Shown here: piece after piece, positions 18,215-27,420 of the stretch
Layout of the letters: each line of letters opens with the position of its first letter
How positions within the stretch are numbered: position 1 is the stretch's first letter
Assembly (NCBI GenBank): GCA_009929775.1
Contig: RZZS01000007.1
Location: 1-54,328 of the forward strand
Source of the DNA: Alphaproteobacteria bacterium
GTDB taxonomy: Bacteria > Pseudomonadota > Alphaproteobacteria > Micavibrionales > Micavibrionaceae
Length of the DNA: 54,328 bases
Direction of reading: 5' to 3'
Made by a program: the position numbers and the translations under genes
Notes under the pieces: model-generated
The model's database searches: none
The model's input: only the letters and a program-made list of their open reading frames with translations
Told to the model about the DNA's origin: nothing

Positions 18215-19489
18215 ATGCTTGATTTGCGCGCCATTCGCAAGGACCCCGAAAGCTTTGATCGCAACTGGGCGCGGCGCGGCCTTGAGCCGCAAAGCCCCCG
18301 CATTCTCGAACTCGACGAGCTGCACCGCGCCGCCCTGACGGAAGTGCAGGAACTTCAGTCCCGGCGTAACGACGTCTCCAGGCAGATCGGTATCGCCAAA
18401 TCGAAGGGCGAGGACGCAAGCGCTCTGATGAACGAAGTTGCCTCGATCAAGGACAAGATCGCGGAGATCGAGGAAAAAGCAGAAGGCTACGGGAGCGTGT
18501 TGAATGACCTCCTTTCCCGCTTGCCCAACATGCTGCAGGGCGACACGCCCGACGGTCCGGACGAGAGCGCGAACGTGGAAGTGCGCCGGGTTGGCGAGCC
18601 GAAGCGCGCCAATGGCGATACGCCCGACCACGTCGAGATCGGCGAAAAACTCGGTATGGTGGATTTCGAGGCTGCGGCGCGCGTCGCCGGGGCGCGGTTC
18701 GTGGTTTTGAACCGCGATATCTGCCGTCTCGAGCGGGCGCTGGCCCAGTTCATGCTGGACACGCATACGGGAGAGCACGGCTATACGGAAGTCTCGCCGC
18801 CCCTGCTGGTCAGCACGGACGTGATGTATGGCACGACCCAGCTTCCCAAATTCCGCGACGACCAGTTCGAGACCACGGACGGGCGCTGGCTGGTGCCGAC
18901 GGCAGAAGTGGTTCTGACCAACCTCGTGCGGGAGCAGATTCTCGATCTCGAAGACCTGCCGCTGCGCTACACGGCCTGGACGCCCTGTTTCCGCAAGGAG
19001 GCGGGTTCGGCGGGCAAGGATACGCGCGGCATGATCCGCATGCACCAGTTCTACAAGGTCGAAATGGTCAGCATCACTGCCCCCGACAAAAGCCGCGACG
19101 AGCACGAGCGCATGACCGCATGCGCGGAGAATATTCTCAAAAAACTCGACCTGCCGTTCCGTACCGTCGTGCTGTGCAGCGGGGACACGGGGTTTGCGGC
19201 CTCGAAAACCTACGATCTTGAAGTCTGGATCCCGAGCCAGAAGACCTACCGCGAAATCTCGAGCTGCTCGAACTGCCTTGACATTCAGGCGCGCCGCATG
19301 AAGGCCCGATGCCGCGCGAAGGGCGAGAAAGAGACGCAGTTCGTCCATACGCTGAACGGTTCCGGCCTCGCCGTGGGCCGTGCGCTCGTTGCGGTCATGG
19401 AAAACTACTACGATCCGGCGGATGGCGGCGTGTTCGTGCCAGAGGTTCTGAAGCCGTATATGGCGGGGCAGGAGAAGATAACGGCTTGA
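18215..19489 (+). CDS. serS: Seryl-tRNA synthetase
   Basis: Class II aminoacyl-tRNA synthetase charging tRNA-Ser and tRNA-Sec. The N-terminal antiparallel coiled coil that contacts the long variable arm spans about residues 1-105. The catalytic domain carries motif 2 ([17 protein letters not shown], near 260) and motif 3 ([18 protein letters not shown], near 385), plus TAEVVLTNL, the serine pocket loop. The length of 424 residues is standard. AAAGG about 12 bases before the ATG may be the ribosome site. It is followed 2 bases after its stop by a GIY-YIG nuclease gene. Confidence 0.96.
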   Translation: MLDLRAIRKDPESFDRNWARRGLEPQSPRILELDELHRAALTEVQELQSRRNDVSRQIGIAKSKGEDASALMNEVASIKDKIAEIEEKAEGYGSVLNDLLSRLPNMLQGDTPDGPDESANVEVRRVGEPKRANGDTPDHVEIGEKLGMVDFEAAARVAGARFVVLNRDICRLERALAQFMLDTHTGEHGYTEVSPPLLVSTDVMYGTTQLPKFRDDQFETTDGRWLVPTAEVVLTNLVREQILDLEDLPLRYTAWTPCFRKEAGSAGKDTRGMIRMHQFYKVEMVSITAPDKSRDEHERMTACAENILKKLDLPFRTVVLCSGDTGFAASKTYDLEVWIPSQKTYREISSCSNCLDIQARRMKARCRAKGEKETQFVHTLNGSGLAVGRALVAVMENYYDPADGGVFVPEVLKPYMAGQEKITA

Positions 19490-19491
19490 CC

Positions 19492-19779
19492 ATGAAACAG
19501 CCCGCCGTTTACATCATGGCCAGCAAGCGGAACGGTACGCTTTATACCGGCGTTACCTCGAACCTGCCGAAGCGGGCTTACGAGCACCGAACAGGAGCGA
19601 CGGGATTCACATCGCGGCACGGCTGCAAGCTTCTTGTGTATTATGAAGCCCACGAAACAATGGAATCCGCGATCTTGCGGGAAAAACAAATCAAAGGCGG
19701 CTCGCGAAAGAAAAAGCTTGCTCTTGTCGAGGGGCTTAACCCGGACTGGAGGGATTTGTTCGAGGAGTTGATGAAGTAG
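19492..19779 (+). CDS. Small GIY-YIG domain nuclease (UPF0213/YhbQ-like)
   Basis: A 95-residue single-domain GIY-YIG protein. The VYIMASKRNGTLYTGVT segment (residues 5-21) holds the Y-I-M and Y-T-G variants of GIY and YIG. It is followed by R27-A-Y-EH, HG in SRHGCKLL, and the E-SAILREKQIKGG helix with the conserved catalytic Glu. Such small proteins have DNase activity in known cases and often sit beside repeats. The start is the ATG at 19492, 2 bases after the serS stop. The gene is followed within 45 bases by inverted copies of a palindromic repeat, which may be its target or hitch-hiking partner. Confidence 0.88.
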   Translation: MKQPAVYIMASKRNGTLYTGVTSNLPKRAYEHRTGATGFTSRHGCKLLVYYEAHETMESAILREKQIKGGSRKKKLALVEGLNPDWRDLFEELMK

Positions 19780-19820
19780 GTTCGAGCATCCCGGTGGTTT
19801 CCTGTGACAACCGCCCGTTT

Positions 19821-19954
19821 CTGGATTGCCGCGCCCGCATTGCGGGCTCGCAATGACGTCCATCAAAATCGTCATTGCGACACGTCTGCGAGGCACGCCG
19901 CACCGCCCTTAAATTTCGTCATTGCGAGGAGCCGAAGGCGACGAAGCAATCCAG
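19821..19954. repeat. REP-like palindromic repeat cluster next to the GIY-YIG gene
   Basis: Two 38-base units share the ends CGTCATTGCGAG and GCAATCCAG: one on the minus strand at 19821-19858 and one on the plus strand at 19917-19954. A partial third begins at 19870 (CGTCATTGCGA). The middles differ but keep imperfect internal dyads. The sequence type resembles small intergenic repeats seen in many copies in other bacteria (recalled, not searched). The cluster fills the 208 bases between the nuclease gene and the EAL gene. Confidence 0.75.
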
Positions 19955-19987
19955 GCGTCCGGAGTTGCGGAAAAACCGTGGCGATTA

Positions 19988-20857
19988 TTATTCGTTGGTC
20001 ATGTAAAAGCCCTGCGCGTAATTGACGCCGGCTCGTCCCAGGATGCTTTCGTCTCCGGGGCGTGCGCCTTCGGCGACAATTTCCAGATCGTCTCCGTACA
20101 TTCTGCGCAAGGCCTCGACCAGCTTATCGAGCGATGGCACATCATCGCGTTCGAAGGCGCGTCCCAGATGGTGGTCGACAAGCCTCCTGTCCAGCTTGGC
20201 GAGTTGAGTCGCATGATAAAGGCGTTCAGTCGCCAACGCCAGAATACGACGCCCGTCCGCAACATCGGGGCTGGTAAGTGCATGGCAGACATCGGCGGTG
20301 CTCGATCGGGAGTCGAGCTTGCCGAGCCGACGCGCTCCAATATCGTCGAGAGCGAAGCGCACGCCCATGTCGGCAAGCAGTTCCATGAACGAAAGGTCCG
20401 GTTTTGTCGGGAAAGGCCGGTCGGTCTCAAGAATTTCGATGACGAGATCTCCTCCGTTCAACACGAATTCGGCGATGGCACCTTCAGAGGAAGTCCGGAA
20501 TTGTCTTGAGAGCAGGGACATCGGGTGGACATTGGTTGTCACGCTCTTCCATTTGTTCCGGCTCGCATGCTCGAGGGCAAGCGGAACCACGACGCTGTCG
20601 AGATCAACGGCCTTGTCGTCTTGTTCCGCCTCGGCGCAAAGAGGACCCGGAAACAGTTCATTACCGTCCTTATCGCAATAACGGAGCAGGAGTTCCGCTC
20701 GATGTTCCTCGCCACCTTCGGCAATCGGATGCCATGGCTCGCGCTTGAACCAGACGCGTTCCCTCGCAGCGGCGTCCTTGAATTCGGCGAAAAGTCTCTG
20801 GCCGCCAGTGTGACCGTCTCGCCGGTGGCGCTGCGGGATCATATTCAATGCCGCCAT
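19988..20857 (-). CDS. Stand-alone EAL domain protein (cyclic-di-GMP phosphodiesterase-like)
   Basis: 289 residues consisting of a divergent EAL domain with no GGDEF, PAS or membrane part. Aligned by eye, key positions survive: ELLLR for the usual E-A-L-L-R, TNVHPMSL for the VN-S metal loop, LVIEILETD for the E-T/S-E strand, VRFALDDIGA for the DDFGTG metal loop, KLDRRLV for K-x-D, VAEGAR for the VAEGVE glutamate, and YAQGFYM for the Q-G-Y/F end. DDFGTG reads DDIGAR, a changed loop 6, which may lower activity or leave only c-di-GMP binding. Transcription is toward the repeat cluster. A role in motility or surface adhesion is plausible but is an inference. Confidence 0.75.
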   Translation of the reverse strand: MAALNMIPQRHRRDGHTGGQRLFAEFKDAAARERVWFKREPWHPIAEGGEEHRAELLLRYCDKDGNELFPGPLCAEAEQDDKAVDLDSVVVPLALEHASRNKWKSVTTNVHPMSLLSRQFRTSSEGAIAEFVLNGGDLVIEILETDRPFPTKPDLSFMELLADMGVRFALDDIGARRLGKLDSRSSTADVCHALTSPDVADGRRILALATERLYHATQLAKLDRRLVDHHLGRAFERDDVPSLDKLVEALRRMYGDDLEIVAEGARPGDESILGRAGVNYAQGFYMTNE

Positions 20858-21100
20858 AGCTAAACAAATACCCTGTTTGTACTGAATCGTACCTTACCAA
20901 TTTTTGTGAACTGTGCAATAAAATTATGAAAAAAGTGCGGATAATAATTTGTTCGCTCCGACCATCCGAAAACGTGGCTTGCGTGTCCTTGTGGCGGGGT
21001 GTGACTATGTGCGCTCGAAACGTGGCAGGATAGTGTGCCGCATGGCGAATCGCGAGAAGACAACGCCCCGCACTTGAACCGCGCGCGCGTTTGACTCACA

Positions 21101-21835
21101 ATGGGGGCAGGAATTTTTGTAATTCTCCTGCCTTTGAAAGCTTTCGCACCCGTGAACACCCAGGACACCCGCAAAATCCGGCTCATCATGCATCTCCGCA
21201 ATATGGGGATCACCAATACGGCTGTGCTGTCCGCGATGGAGCGTATCCCGCGGGAGACCTTTGTTCCGCCCGCCTTTCATGATCAGGCCTACGAAGATAT
21301 CGCTTTGCCTATCGGTCTGGGGCAGACCATCAGCCAGCCGCTTGTCGTGGCGACGATGACGCAGGCGCTCGAGATTGGTGACCGGGACAAGGTGCTCGAA
21401 GTCGGGACGGGCTGCGGCTATCAGGCGGCCATTCTCGCGAAACTTTGCCGCCGGGTCTATACGATCGAGCGGCATAAGCCACTGTTCGAACTTGCGCAGA
21501 AAAACTTTGATGAACTCCGTATTCATAACCTTACCGCCATATGCGGGGATGGGATGAAAGGCTGGCCGGAACAGGCCCCCTTCGACAAAATTATCGTTAC
21601 CGCCGCCGCCTTCGAAAAGCCGCCCGTGGCGCTGCTCGACCAGTTGAAGGTCGGGGGCGTAATGGTCGTGCCGGTGGGCGACGTTGTCTCGCAGGTCTTG
21701 CGCAAGTACCGTAAAGAGGCGGACGATACTTACATTAGCAAGGATTTCATGCCGGTGCGTTTCGTTCCGCTCCTGCCCGATATCGCACGCAAGAGCGAAT
21801 ACACTGAAGCCGATCTTTCTGAACTGGCGGGATAG
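21101..21835 (+). CDS. pcm: Protein-L-isoaspartate O-methyltransferase
   Basis: Repairs isoaspartyl damage in proteins by SAM-dependent methylation. The hallmarks are present: IGLGQTISQPLVVATMTQAL before motif I, VLEVGTGCGYQAAILA (SAM loop), VYTIERHKPLFELA (acidic residue for the SAM ribose), DGMKGWPEQAPFDKIIVTAAA, and the LKVGGVMVVPVG motif. From the ATG at 21101 it has 244 residues with a hydrophobic leader-like stretch. GTG at 21152 (VNTQDTRK) gives 227 residues, nearer the family size, and may be the true start; neither has a good ribosome site. The order pcm then nlpD-like matches many proteobacteria. Confidence 0.92.
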   Translation: MGAGIFVILLPLKAFAPVNTQDTRKIRLIMHLRNMGITNTAVLSAMERIPRETFVPPAFHDQAYEDIALPIGLGQTISQPLVVATMTQALEIGDRDKVLEVGTGCGYQAAILAKLCRRVYTIERHKPLFELAQKNFDELRIHNLTAICGDGMKGWPEQAPFDKIIVTAAAFEKPPVALLDQLKVGGVMVVPVGDVVSQVLRKYRKEADDTYISKDFMPVRFVPLLPDIARKSEYTEADLSELAG

Positions 21836-21836
21836 C

Positions 21837-22826
21837 ATGCGACCGGTTAACGAAAAGCCAGAAAATACGGAATTCCGGGAAACAAGCCGGGATTTTCATC
21901 CCCGACTGCGGGTTTTCATGGTGTCAATGCTGTTACTTGGCGCCGCCTGTTCCGGTGAAGAACGGGCGCTTGCTCCCCTGACTCTTTATGGTGCCGGGAG
22001 CGGAGCGGGAAGCGCGGGGATGCATACGGTGAGCGGGGGGGAGACCCTGTACCGGATTTCCGAGCGGTACAATCTTCCCATGCGCGACATTATCGCCATA
22101 AACGACCTTTCGCCGCCCTATATGCTCGATGTGGGCCAGCGTCTCAAGTTGCCGCCGCCGCGGGAGTATACAGTCCGGGCGGGCGATACGCTGTACGGCA
22201 TTTCCCGGCTTTTCAGCGCCGGTATGAACGATGTCGCCCGTCTCAACGATCTCCGCGCGCCCTACACTTTGAAGACCGGCCAGACCTTGCGTTTGCCGAG
22301 CCCGTCGGATGAAGAGAGTGTGGCGACCCGCGTGACCCCCGTACGAACCGCGTCGCCCTCGGCGACAACGCCTGTGCCGCCCGGGAAACCTGCGGTTTCG
22401 AGCGGTTCATCTCCGCGAACGCCTGTGACGGAAGCGGCCCCGAAACGCGCCTCGAGCCGCTTTCTGATGCCGGTGAGCGGGCCGGTGATTTCCACTTACG
22501 GACCGAAAAAGGACGGGCTGCATAATGATGGCATCAATATCAGGGCGCCGAAAGGGACGCCGGTGCGTGCGGCGGAGAATGGCGTTGTCGTTTATGCCGG
22601 GCGGGAACTGGAGGGGTACGGAAACCTCGTTCTCGTGCGCCATGCGGATCGCTGGATGACGGCTTACGCGCATCTGGACAAGGTCATGGCGGCGCGCGGC
22701 GCACGGGTCGAGCGCGGCGCGACGCTTGGGACCGTGGGGTCGTCCGGATCGGTGGACGAACCGCAATTGCACTTCGAAATCCGGCGCGGAACCGAGGCAT
22801 TGAACCCGAAACGCTATCTGGAGTAG
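21837..22826 (+). CDS. nlpD: NlpD-like lipoprotein: two LysM domains and a degenerate LytM (M23) domain
   Basis: Envelope protein that likely activates amidases during cell separation. From the ATG at 21837, one base after the pcm stop codon, the 329-residue product has a signal with Cys38 (LLLGAACSG), two LysM repeats (about 62-106 and 109-152) and a Pro/Ser/Thr linker. The C-terminal LytM fold is about 215-325. Two zinc-ligand positions are lost: H-x-x-x-D reads HNDGIN, with Asn for Asp, and the HLHFE motif reads QLHFE. It is therefore probably non-hydrolytic, as in E. coli NlpD and EnvC. The symbol is by analogy of architecture and context. Confidence 0.85.
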   Translation: MRPVNEKPENTEFRETSRDFHPRLRVFMVSMLLLGAACSGEERALAPLTLYGAGSGAGSAGMHTVSGGETLYRISERYNLPMRDIIAINDLSPPYMLDVGQRLKLPPPREYTVRAGDTLYGISRLFSAGMNDVARLNDLRAPYTLKTGQTLRLPSPSDEESVATRVTPVRTASPSATTPVPPGKPAVSSGSSPRTPVTEAAPKRASSRFLMPVSGPVISTYGPKKDGLHNDGINIRAPKGTPVRAAENGVVVYAGRELEGYGNLVLVRHADRWMTAYAHLDKVMAARGARVERGATLGTVGSSGSVDEPQLHFEIRRGTEALNPKRYLE

Positions 22827-22830
22827 GCCG

Positions 22831-24444
22831 ATGTTTGATTTCCTGTTCGATTTTTTTGCTGCGTGGAACGTCGTTGGTCTGCTGCTTGGCGGGCTTGTGT
22901 TTTGCGGGATCGGCGGGCTCTTTCTGGCCGATTTTTTGATCTGGCGCATCAAGGGGCGGCGTGTCGAAGGCACGATCGTCGGGGTGCGGGCGAGCGGAGT
23001 TCGAAGCGGTATTGACGATAAGAGCGACGAGTCCGCCACTGGCGACGATGTCGCGCACTCCGAATCCGGTCCTCAAAAGCCGCTCGGTGTCGGCGGGCGC
23101 ATTCTGTTTGCCCTCTTCGCGCTGATCCCGCTGCTGTTCGTCGGGATCGGCGGCTTTTTCCTGTACGACTTCCTGAATTTGCGCGCGACCGGCCAGTCGG
23201 TGCAAGGGCAGGTCGTCGGTTACGAGGAAAGCTATGACAGCGAGAGCGGCACGAGCTATTACCCGGTCGTCACCTTTTTCGACACGCAAGGGACGCGCCG
23301 CGAATTGCGCGGCAATATGGGCGGCAATTCGCAGAAATTCGAGATCGGTGAGACGGTGCCGGTTGTTTTCGAGGTGCGGGACCCGGAGCACTTTTATATC
23401 GACGATTTCTGGCCGAACGTGCTGTTTCCCTCGGCCTTTGTGGCCATGGGATCGCTGTTTCTCGTCGTCTTCTATCTCGGTGCGACGGGCAAGGTCCGGT
23501 CGGGAGCCCCGCGTCCCCCGGCGGCGCGGCGGAAGACAGCGCGCGGGAGTGGATACGGACAGGAAATGTACCGTTCGATCATTGCGTACCGCAACGCGCG
23601 CGGCGAGACGGTTGAGGCTGATACCGGCAGTTCGAGCAGTTCGCTCGCCGGGCGGGTGCCGGGCTCGAGGGTTCCTGTGTGGGTGCGCGACGACAAGCCG
23701 GATGAAATTCGCGGGCGCGGGACAGGCATTTTTTTCCTCGGGGCCGTGTTTGCGGTGCCGGGCGTCGTCCTGTTCTGGATCGCCTTTACGCAATTTGAAT
23801 TCACTCCGGCGGTGTTTCTTCTTCTCGGCGCGCTTGCCGCATTTGCCGGGCTTAAGATCCGCAAGATCGTCAAGCCGCGCGCTCTGTGGGACAGCAAAGA
23901 GAGTTTTGCCGCGCGCATGAAGGAGAAGCGGAAGGCGCGGCGCGAGTCCGGGGTCTTGCTCGACCGGGCGCAGGTCTTGAGGCGTTTGCGCCAGCAGGAC
24001 CGCGTCACGGTGCGCTGGATTCCCCTGTTTCTTCTGATCGGTGTCGGGCTTATGGGCGGCGGCTGGTATCTCGGCGAGAAGCAGGCTTTTCTGGAAGGCA
24101 ACGGCGTTCGCGCGCCCGGAACGGTGGTCGAACTGGAGAGCGTCTACAGTTCGTCATCGGACGGGGGCGGTTATACGTATTACCCGGTCGTGCGGTTCAA
24201 TACGCGCGAAGGCGAATCGGTTCGTTTCCGGAGCGGTTCCGGTTCAAATCCGCCGATGTACAGCACGGGAGAGGCGGTTACGGTTCTTTACGATCCGAAT
24301 GCGCCGCGCCGCAGTGCGATGATCGATGCGGGCTGGATGAACTGGATTTTGCCGGGCGCGGTCGGGTTCGCCGGGATTGTGGTTCTGTTCATGACGCTCC
24401 GGACCTGGACCGGCATTCGCCGTCGCGGTCGGTCGGCACTGTAG
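22831..24444 (+). CDS. DUF3592 multi-domain membrane protein
   Basis: 537 residues with three DUF3592-like units. Each pairs a membrane helix with a small beta domain carrying the pattern G-x-V-V-x-x-E/Y-S followed by SYYPVVTF / YTYYPVVRF and later D-P-x-x-F/R. Examples: GQVVGYEESYDSESG then YYPVVTFFDTQG near 128-155, and GTVVELESVYSSSSDG then YYPVVRF near 430-455. Six or so hydrophobic helices are visible (near 12-38, 88-112, 195-215, 295-320, 325-345, 395-415, 505-525). The function of DUF3592 is not established. It starts 4 bases after the nlpD-like stop, so it is co-transcribed with pcm and nlpD. Confidence 0.78.
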   Translation: MFDFLFDFFAAWNVVGLLLGGLVFCGIGGLFLADFLIWRIKGRRVEGTIVGVRASGVRSGIDDKSDESATGDDVAHSESGPQKPLGVGGRILFALFALIPLLFVGIGGFFLYDFLNLRATGQSVQGQVVGYEESYDSESGTSYYPVVTFFDTQGTRRELRGNMGGNSQKFEIGETVPVVFEVRDPEHFYIDDFWPNVLFPSAFVAMGSLFLVVFYLGATGKVRSGAPRPPAARRKTARGSGYGQEMYRSIIAYRNARGETVEADTGSSSSSLAGRVPGSRVPVWVRDDKPDEIRGRGTGIFFLGAVFAVPGVVLFWIAFTQFEFTPAVFLLLGALAAFAGLKIRKIVKPRALWDSKESFAARMKEKRKARRESGVLLDRAQVLRRLRQQDRVTVRWIPLFLLIGVGLMGGGWYLGEKQAFLEGNGVRAPGTVVELESVYSSSSDGGGYTYYPVVRFNTREGESVRFRSGSGSNPPMYSTGEAVTVLYDPNAPRRSAMIDAGWMNWILPGAVGFAGIVVLFMTLRTWTGIRRRGRSAL

Positions 24445-24449
24445 GCGGA

Positions 24450-25343
24450 TTACAGACCGTCGATCCGGATCTCGTACCGTCCCGCAAGGTGCTGGATAAA
24501 TTGCCAGGCGACGCGACCGGAGCGGTCGCCGCGCGTGGCAGCCCATTCAAGGGCCTGTTCGCGCAGCCTGTCGTCCTTGAGCGGGATATTAAGGGAAGAC
24601 GCGTAATTTTCGACCATCGTCAGGTATTCGTCCTGCGTGCAGGGGTAAAAGCCGAGCCAGATACCGAACCGGTCGGACAGGGACACTTTTTCTTCCGTCG
24701 ATTCGCCGGGCTGGATGGCGGTGGCGCGCTCGTTTTCGATCATCTGGCGCGGCATCAGGTGGCGCCGGTTCGACGTTGCGTAAAACAGTACGTTCGCAGG
24801 CCGCGCCTCGATCCCGCCCTCAAGGACGACCTTGAGGAACTTGTAGCTGTTTTCCTGTTCGTCGAAGGACAGGTCGTCGCAGAACAGCAGGAAGCGCTTG
24901 TCATCTTCCTCGCGCAGCAGATCGAGCAGGTCGGGCAGGGTCGCGAGGTCTTCGCGGAAAATTTCAACGAGCACCAGCGGAATGCGGGATTCCTTGACCA
25001 CTCTGGCGTGAGCAGCCTTGATGAGCGAGCTTTTCCCCATGCCGCGCGCCCCCCAGAGGAGGGCGTTGTTTGCCGTATAGCCCTCGGCGAACTGGCGGGT
25101 GTTCTGGAGCAGTATCCCGCTTTGGGTCTCGAGCCCGACCAGCATGTCGAGCGGCAGGGCGCCCGTTGTTCGCACGGGTTTTAGTCGTTGGCGACCCGGT
25201 TGCCATATCCAGGCGTTCGAGGCGCGCCAGTCAGGTGGCTCCGTGCGCAGGGCGTTTGTCTGACGCTCAAGGGCTCTCGCGACCCGTTCAAGAAGCATCA
25301 GGGCCTTGTTGACGGTTTCCTCCGGCATTTCCTTTTGTTTCAC
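24450..25343 (-). CDS. DUF815 family AAA-type ATPase
   Basis: 297-residue P-loop ATPase of the DUF815 family. Walker A is WGARGMGKSSLIK near residue 97, Walker B is FLLFCDDLSFDE near 151, and a sensor-like YATSNRRHLMPRQM follows near 190. A C-terminal lid contains ATRGDRSGRVAWQF. Proteins of this type sit next to yajC-secDF in many alphaproteobacteria, but the role is not established. Here it is divergent from yajC with 79 bases between the start codons. The stop is 5 bases from the convergent DUF3592 gene. Confidence 0.85.
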   Translation of the reverse strand: MKQKEMPEETVNKALMLLERVARALERQTNALRTEPPDWRASNAWIWQPGRQRLKPVRTTGALPLDMLVGLETQSGILLQNTRQFAEGYTANNALLWGARGMGKSSLIKAAHARVVKESRIPLVLVEIFREDLATLPDLLDLLREEDDKRFLLFCDDLSFDEQENSYKFLKVVLEGGIEARPANVLFYATSNRRHLMPRQMIENERATAIQPGESTEEKVSLSDRFGIWLGFYPCTQDEYLTMVENYASSLNIPLKDDRLREQALEWAATRGDRSGRVAWQFIQHLAGRYEIRIDGL

Positions 25344-25352
25344 GACTTGAGC

Positions 25353-25380
25353 TTGCCTTTACAAGAGTGCACGTTATAGT
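25353..25380 (+). promoter_or_regulatory. Candidate sigma-70 promoter of the yajC-secDF operon
   Basis: TTGCCT, 16 bases, TATAGT, giving a leader of about 35 bases before the yajC ATG. It lies in the intergenic region shared with the divergent DUF815 gene. AAAGGAG at 25411-25417 is the ribosome site. Confidence 0.45.
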
Positions 25381-25422
25381 CCGCATGATAACCAAATCAG
25401 GAAAATTATAAAGGAGCTCGCC

Positions 25423-25818
25423 ATGCTGATTTCCGTTGCCCATGCCGCAAGCGCCGCTGCCGCCGAGCAGCCGGGGACGCTTGAGGTTTATCTGTGGAAT
25501 ATCGGCTTTGTCGTCGCGTTCGTGCTGCTCTTCTACGTTTTGATGGTCATGCCGCAGCAAAAGCGCTTCAAGGAGCACAAGGCGATGCTCGACTCGCTCA
25601 AGAAAGGCGACAAGGTCGTCACTGGCGGCGGTCTCGTCGGCAGGATCGAGAAGATCGTGAGCGACGAGGAGGTCGTCGTCGACCTTGGAAACAATGTCAA
25701 GGTCACGGCTCTTCGCAATACGATCCAGACAAAGGACGATCCGGTTTTGATGCCCAAAAAGGGCGAAAAGGCCGAAAGCGAGGAGCCCAAAGACAAGAAA
25801 AAGAAGAAAAGCCTTTAA
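25423..25818 (+). CDS. yajC: Preprotein translocase accessory subunit YajC
   Basis: Small inner-membrane partner of SecDF and SecYEG. The product is 131 residues. After a short periplasmic start, one membrane helix (about 28-48, NIGFVVAFVLLFYVLMVMPQ) is followed by the typical PQQKRFKEHKAMLDSLKKGD and VVTGGGLVGRIEKI. It ends in a Lys/Glu-rich tail (KDKKKKKSL) longer than in E. coli (110 residues). It is first in the operon with secD 17 bases downstream. Confidence 0.94.
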   Translation: MLISVAHAASAAAAEQPGTLEVYLWNIGFVVAFVLLFYVLMVMPQQKRFKEHKAMLDSLKKGDKVVTGGGLVGRIEKIVSDEEVVVDLGNNVKVTALRNTIQTKDDPVLMPKKGEKAESEEPKDKKKKKSL

Positions 25819-25835
25819 GGGGACTGTAACGGAAA

Positions 25836-27404
25836 ATGGTCTATATTGCCCGCTGGAAAGCGATCGCGATCGTTGTCGTCTGTGTGCTCGGCCTTCTTTA
25901 TGCTGCGCCTAACATGATGAGCCGCGATGCCCGCCTGTGGATGCAGGAAAATCTGCCCTCGTGGATGCCCACGCAATCCGTCAATCTCGGTCTCGATCTG
26001 CAGGGCGGCTCGCACCTGTTGCTTGAGGTCGACGTGGCGTCTGTCTTCCGGGAGCGTTCGCAGGGCCTTGTCGACAGCGTTCGACCGGAACTGCGGGAGA
26101 GCCGCATCGGCTATACGCGGATTACAGCGCTTCCCCAGGGGGGAATGCGTTTGACTCTCCGGGAACCGGTGAAGGCCGAGGAAGCTCGAAAAATCATCCG
26201 TGGTGTTCAGGAAGGGCTTGAGATCAGCGTTTCCGGCAACGGCGTCGTTGAGGCGATCTTTAGCGAGGCGCTCCGGAAAGAGATTACTGACCAGACGATT
26301 TCCCAATCCATCGAAATCGTTCGCCGTCGCGTCGACGAGACAGGTACGCGTGAACCTGTTATCCAGCGTCAGGGCGAGGACCGTATTTTGATTCAGCTTC
26401 CGGGGCTTGACGATCCGCAGCGTATCAAGGACCTCCTTGGAAAGACGGCGAAGCTGACCTTCCATCTGGTCGACCAGAGCGGGCTTTCTGAGGGGCGCCC
26501 GTCGGCCGGGAGCAAGGTTTATCCGATGGCCGAAGATCCGGCCCGGACCATTTCCGTCGAGCGGCGGGCGCTTTTGTCCGGAGATATGCTGACGTCTGCA
26601 AGTTTTTGTACCGGGCAGTACGGTGATTCGGCGGTTTGTTTCCGGTTCAACAATATTGGCGCGCGGCGCTTTTGCGACATTACGCGCGAGAACGTGAACA
26701 AGCCGTTCGCGATTGTTCTCGACGACGAAGTCATTACGGCGCCGAACATCAACGAGCCGATTTGCGGGGGAAGCGGCCAGATCACCGGGAATTTCACGGT
26801 TCAGGAGGCGAACGACCTTGCCCTTTTGCTGCGCGCTGGCGCATTGCCTGCGCCGCTAAACGTACTTGAGGAGCGCACCGTCGGTCCGTCGCTCGGCGAA
26901 GATTCTGTCGAGGCGGGCAAGAACGCGAGCCTGCTCGGTTTCGCGCTCGTCATGGTGTTCATGGCGCTGGCCTACGGCCGCTTCGGGCTGATGGCGGACG
27001 TCGCCCTCATTCTCAATGTCGCGCTGATTTTCGCGGTGCTCTCGGGATTGCAGGCGACGCTGACGCTTCCCGGTATCGCAGGGATAGTTCTGACCATCGG
27101 CATGGCGGTGGACGCCAACGTGCTGATCTTCGAGCGGATACGCGAAGAGCTTGCCGCCGGGCGGTCGCCGATTTCGGCGGTCGATTCAGGCTACCGGCAG
27201 GTGATGAGCACGATCATGGACGCGAACCTGACGACCCTGATCGCCACGGCCATTCTGTATTCCTTTGGAACCGGGCCGATCAAGGGGTTCGCCGTGACGC
27301 TCTCCATCGGGGTACTGACCTCGATGTTTTCGGCGATCATGGTGACCCGCCTGATCCTCGTGACCTGGCTGCACCACAAAAAGCCCTCGACCCTGAATAT
27401 CTGA
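25836..27404 (+). CDS. secD: Protein translocase subunit SecD
   Basis: Inner-membrane RND-type subunit that uses the proton gradient to pull exported proteins from SecYEG. It has an N-terminal helix (about 4-22), the D1 motif LGLDLQGGSHLLLEVD near residue 49, and a periplasmic P1 region to about 340. Five C-terminal helices follow, starting near GKNASLLGFALVMVFMALAY, with the conserved GMAVDANVLIFERIREEL containing the functional Asp. At 522 residues it is the shorter alphaproteobacterial form. It is followed by secF after 16 bases. Confidence 0.96.
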   Translation: MVYIARWKAIAIVVVCVLGLLYAAPNMMSRDARLWMQENLPSWMPTQSVNLGLDLQGGSHLLLEVDVASVFRERSQGLVDSVRPELRESRIGYTRITALPQGGMRLTLREPVKAEEARKIIRGVQEGLEISVSGNGVVEAIFSEALRKEITDQTISQSIEIVRRRVDETGTREPVIQRQGEDRILIQLPGLDDPQRIKDLLGKTAKLTFHLVDQSGLSEGRPSAGSKVYPMAEDPARTISVERRALLSGDMLTSASFCTGQYGDSAVCFRFNNIGARRFCDITRENVNKPFAIVLDDEVITAPNINEPICGGSGQITGNFTVQEANDLALLLRAGALPAPLNVLEERTVGPSLGEDSVEAGKNASLLGFALVMVFMALAYGRFGLMADVALILNVALIFAVLSGLQATLTLPGIAGIVLTIGMAVDANVLIFERIREELAAGRSPISAVDSGYRQVMSTIMDANLTTLIATAILYSFGTGPIKGFAVTLSIGVLTSMFSAIMVTRLILVTWLHHKKPSTLNI

Positions 27405-27420
27405 AAAGCTGGAAAACAAG

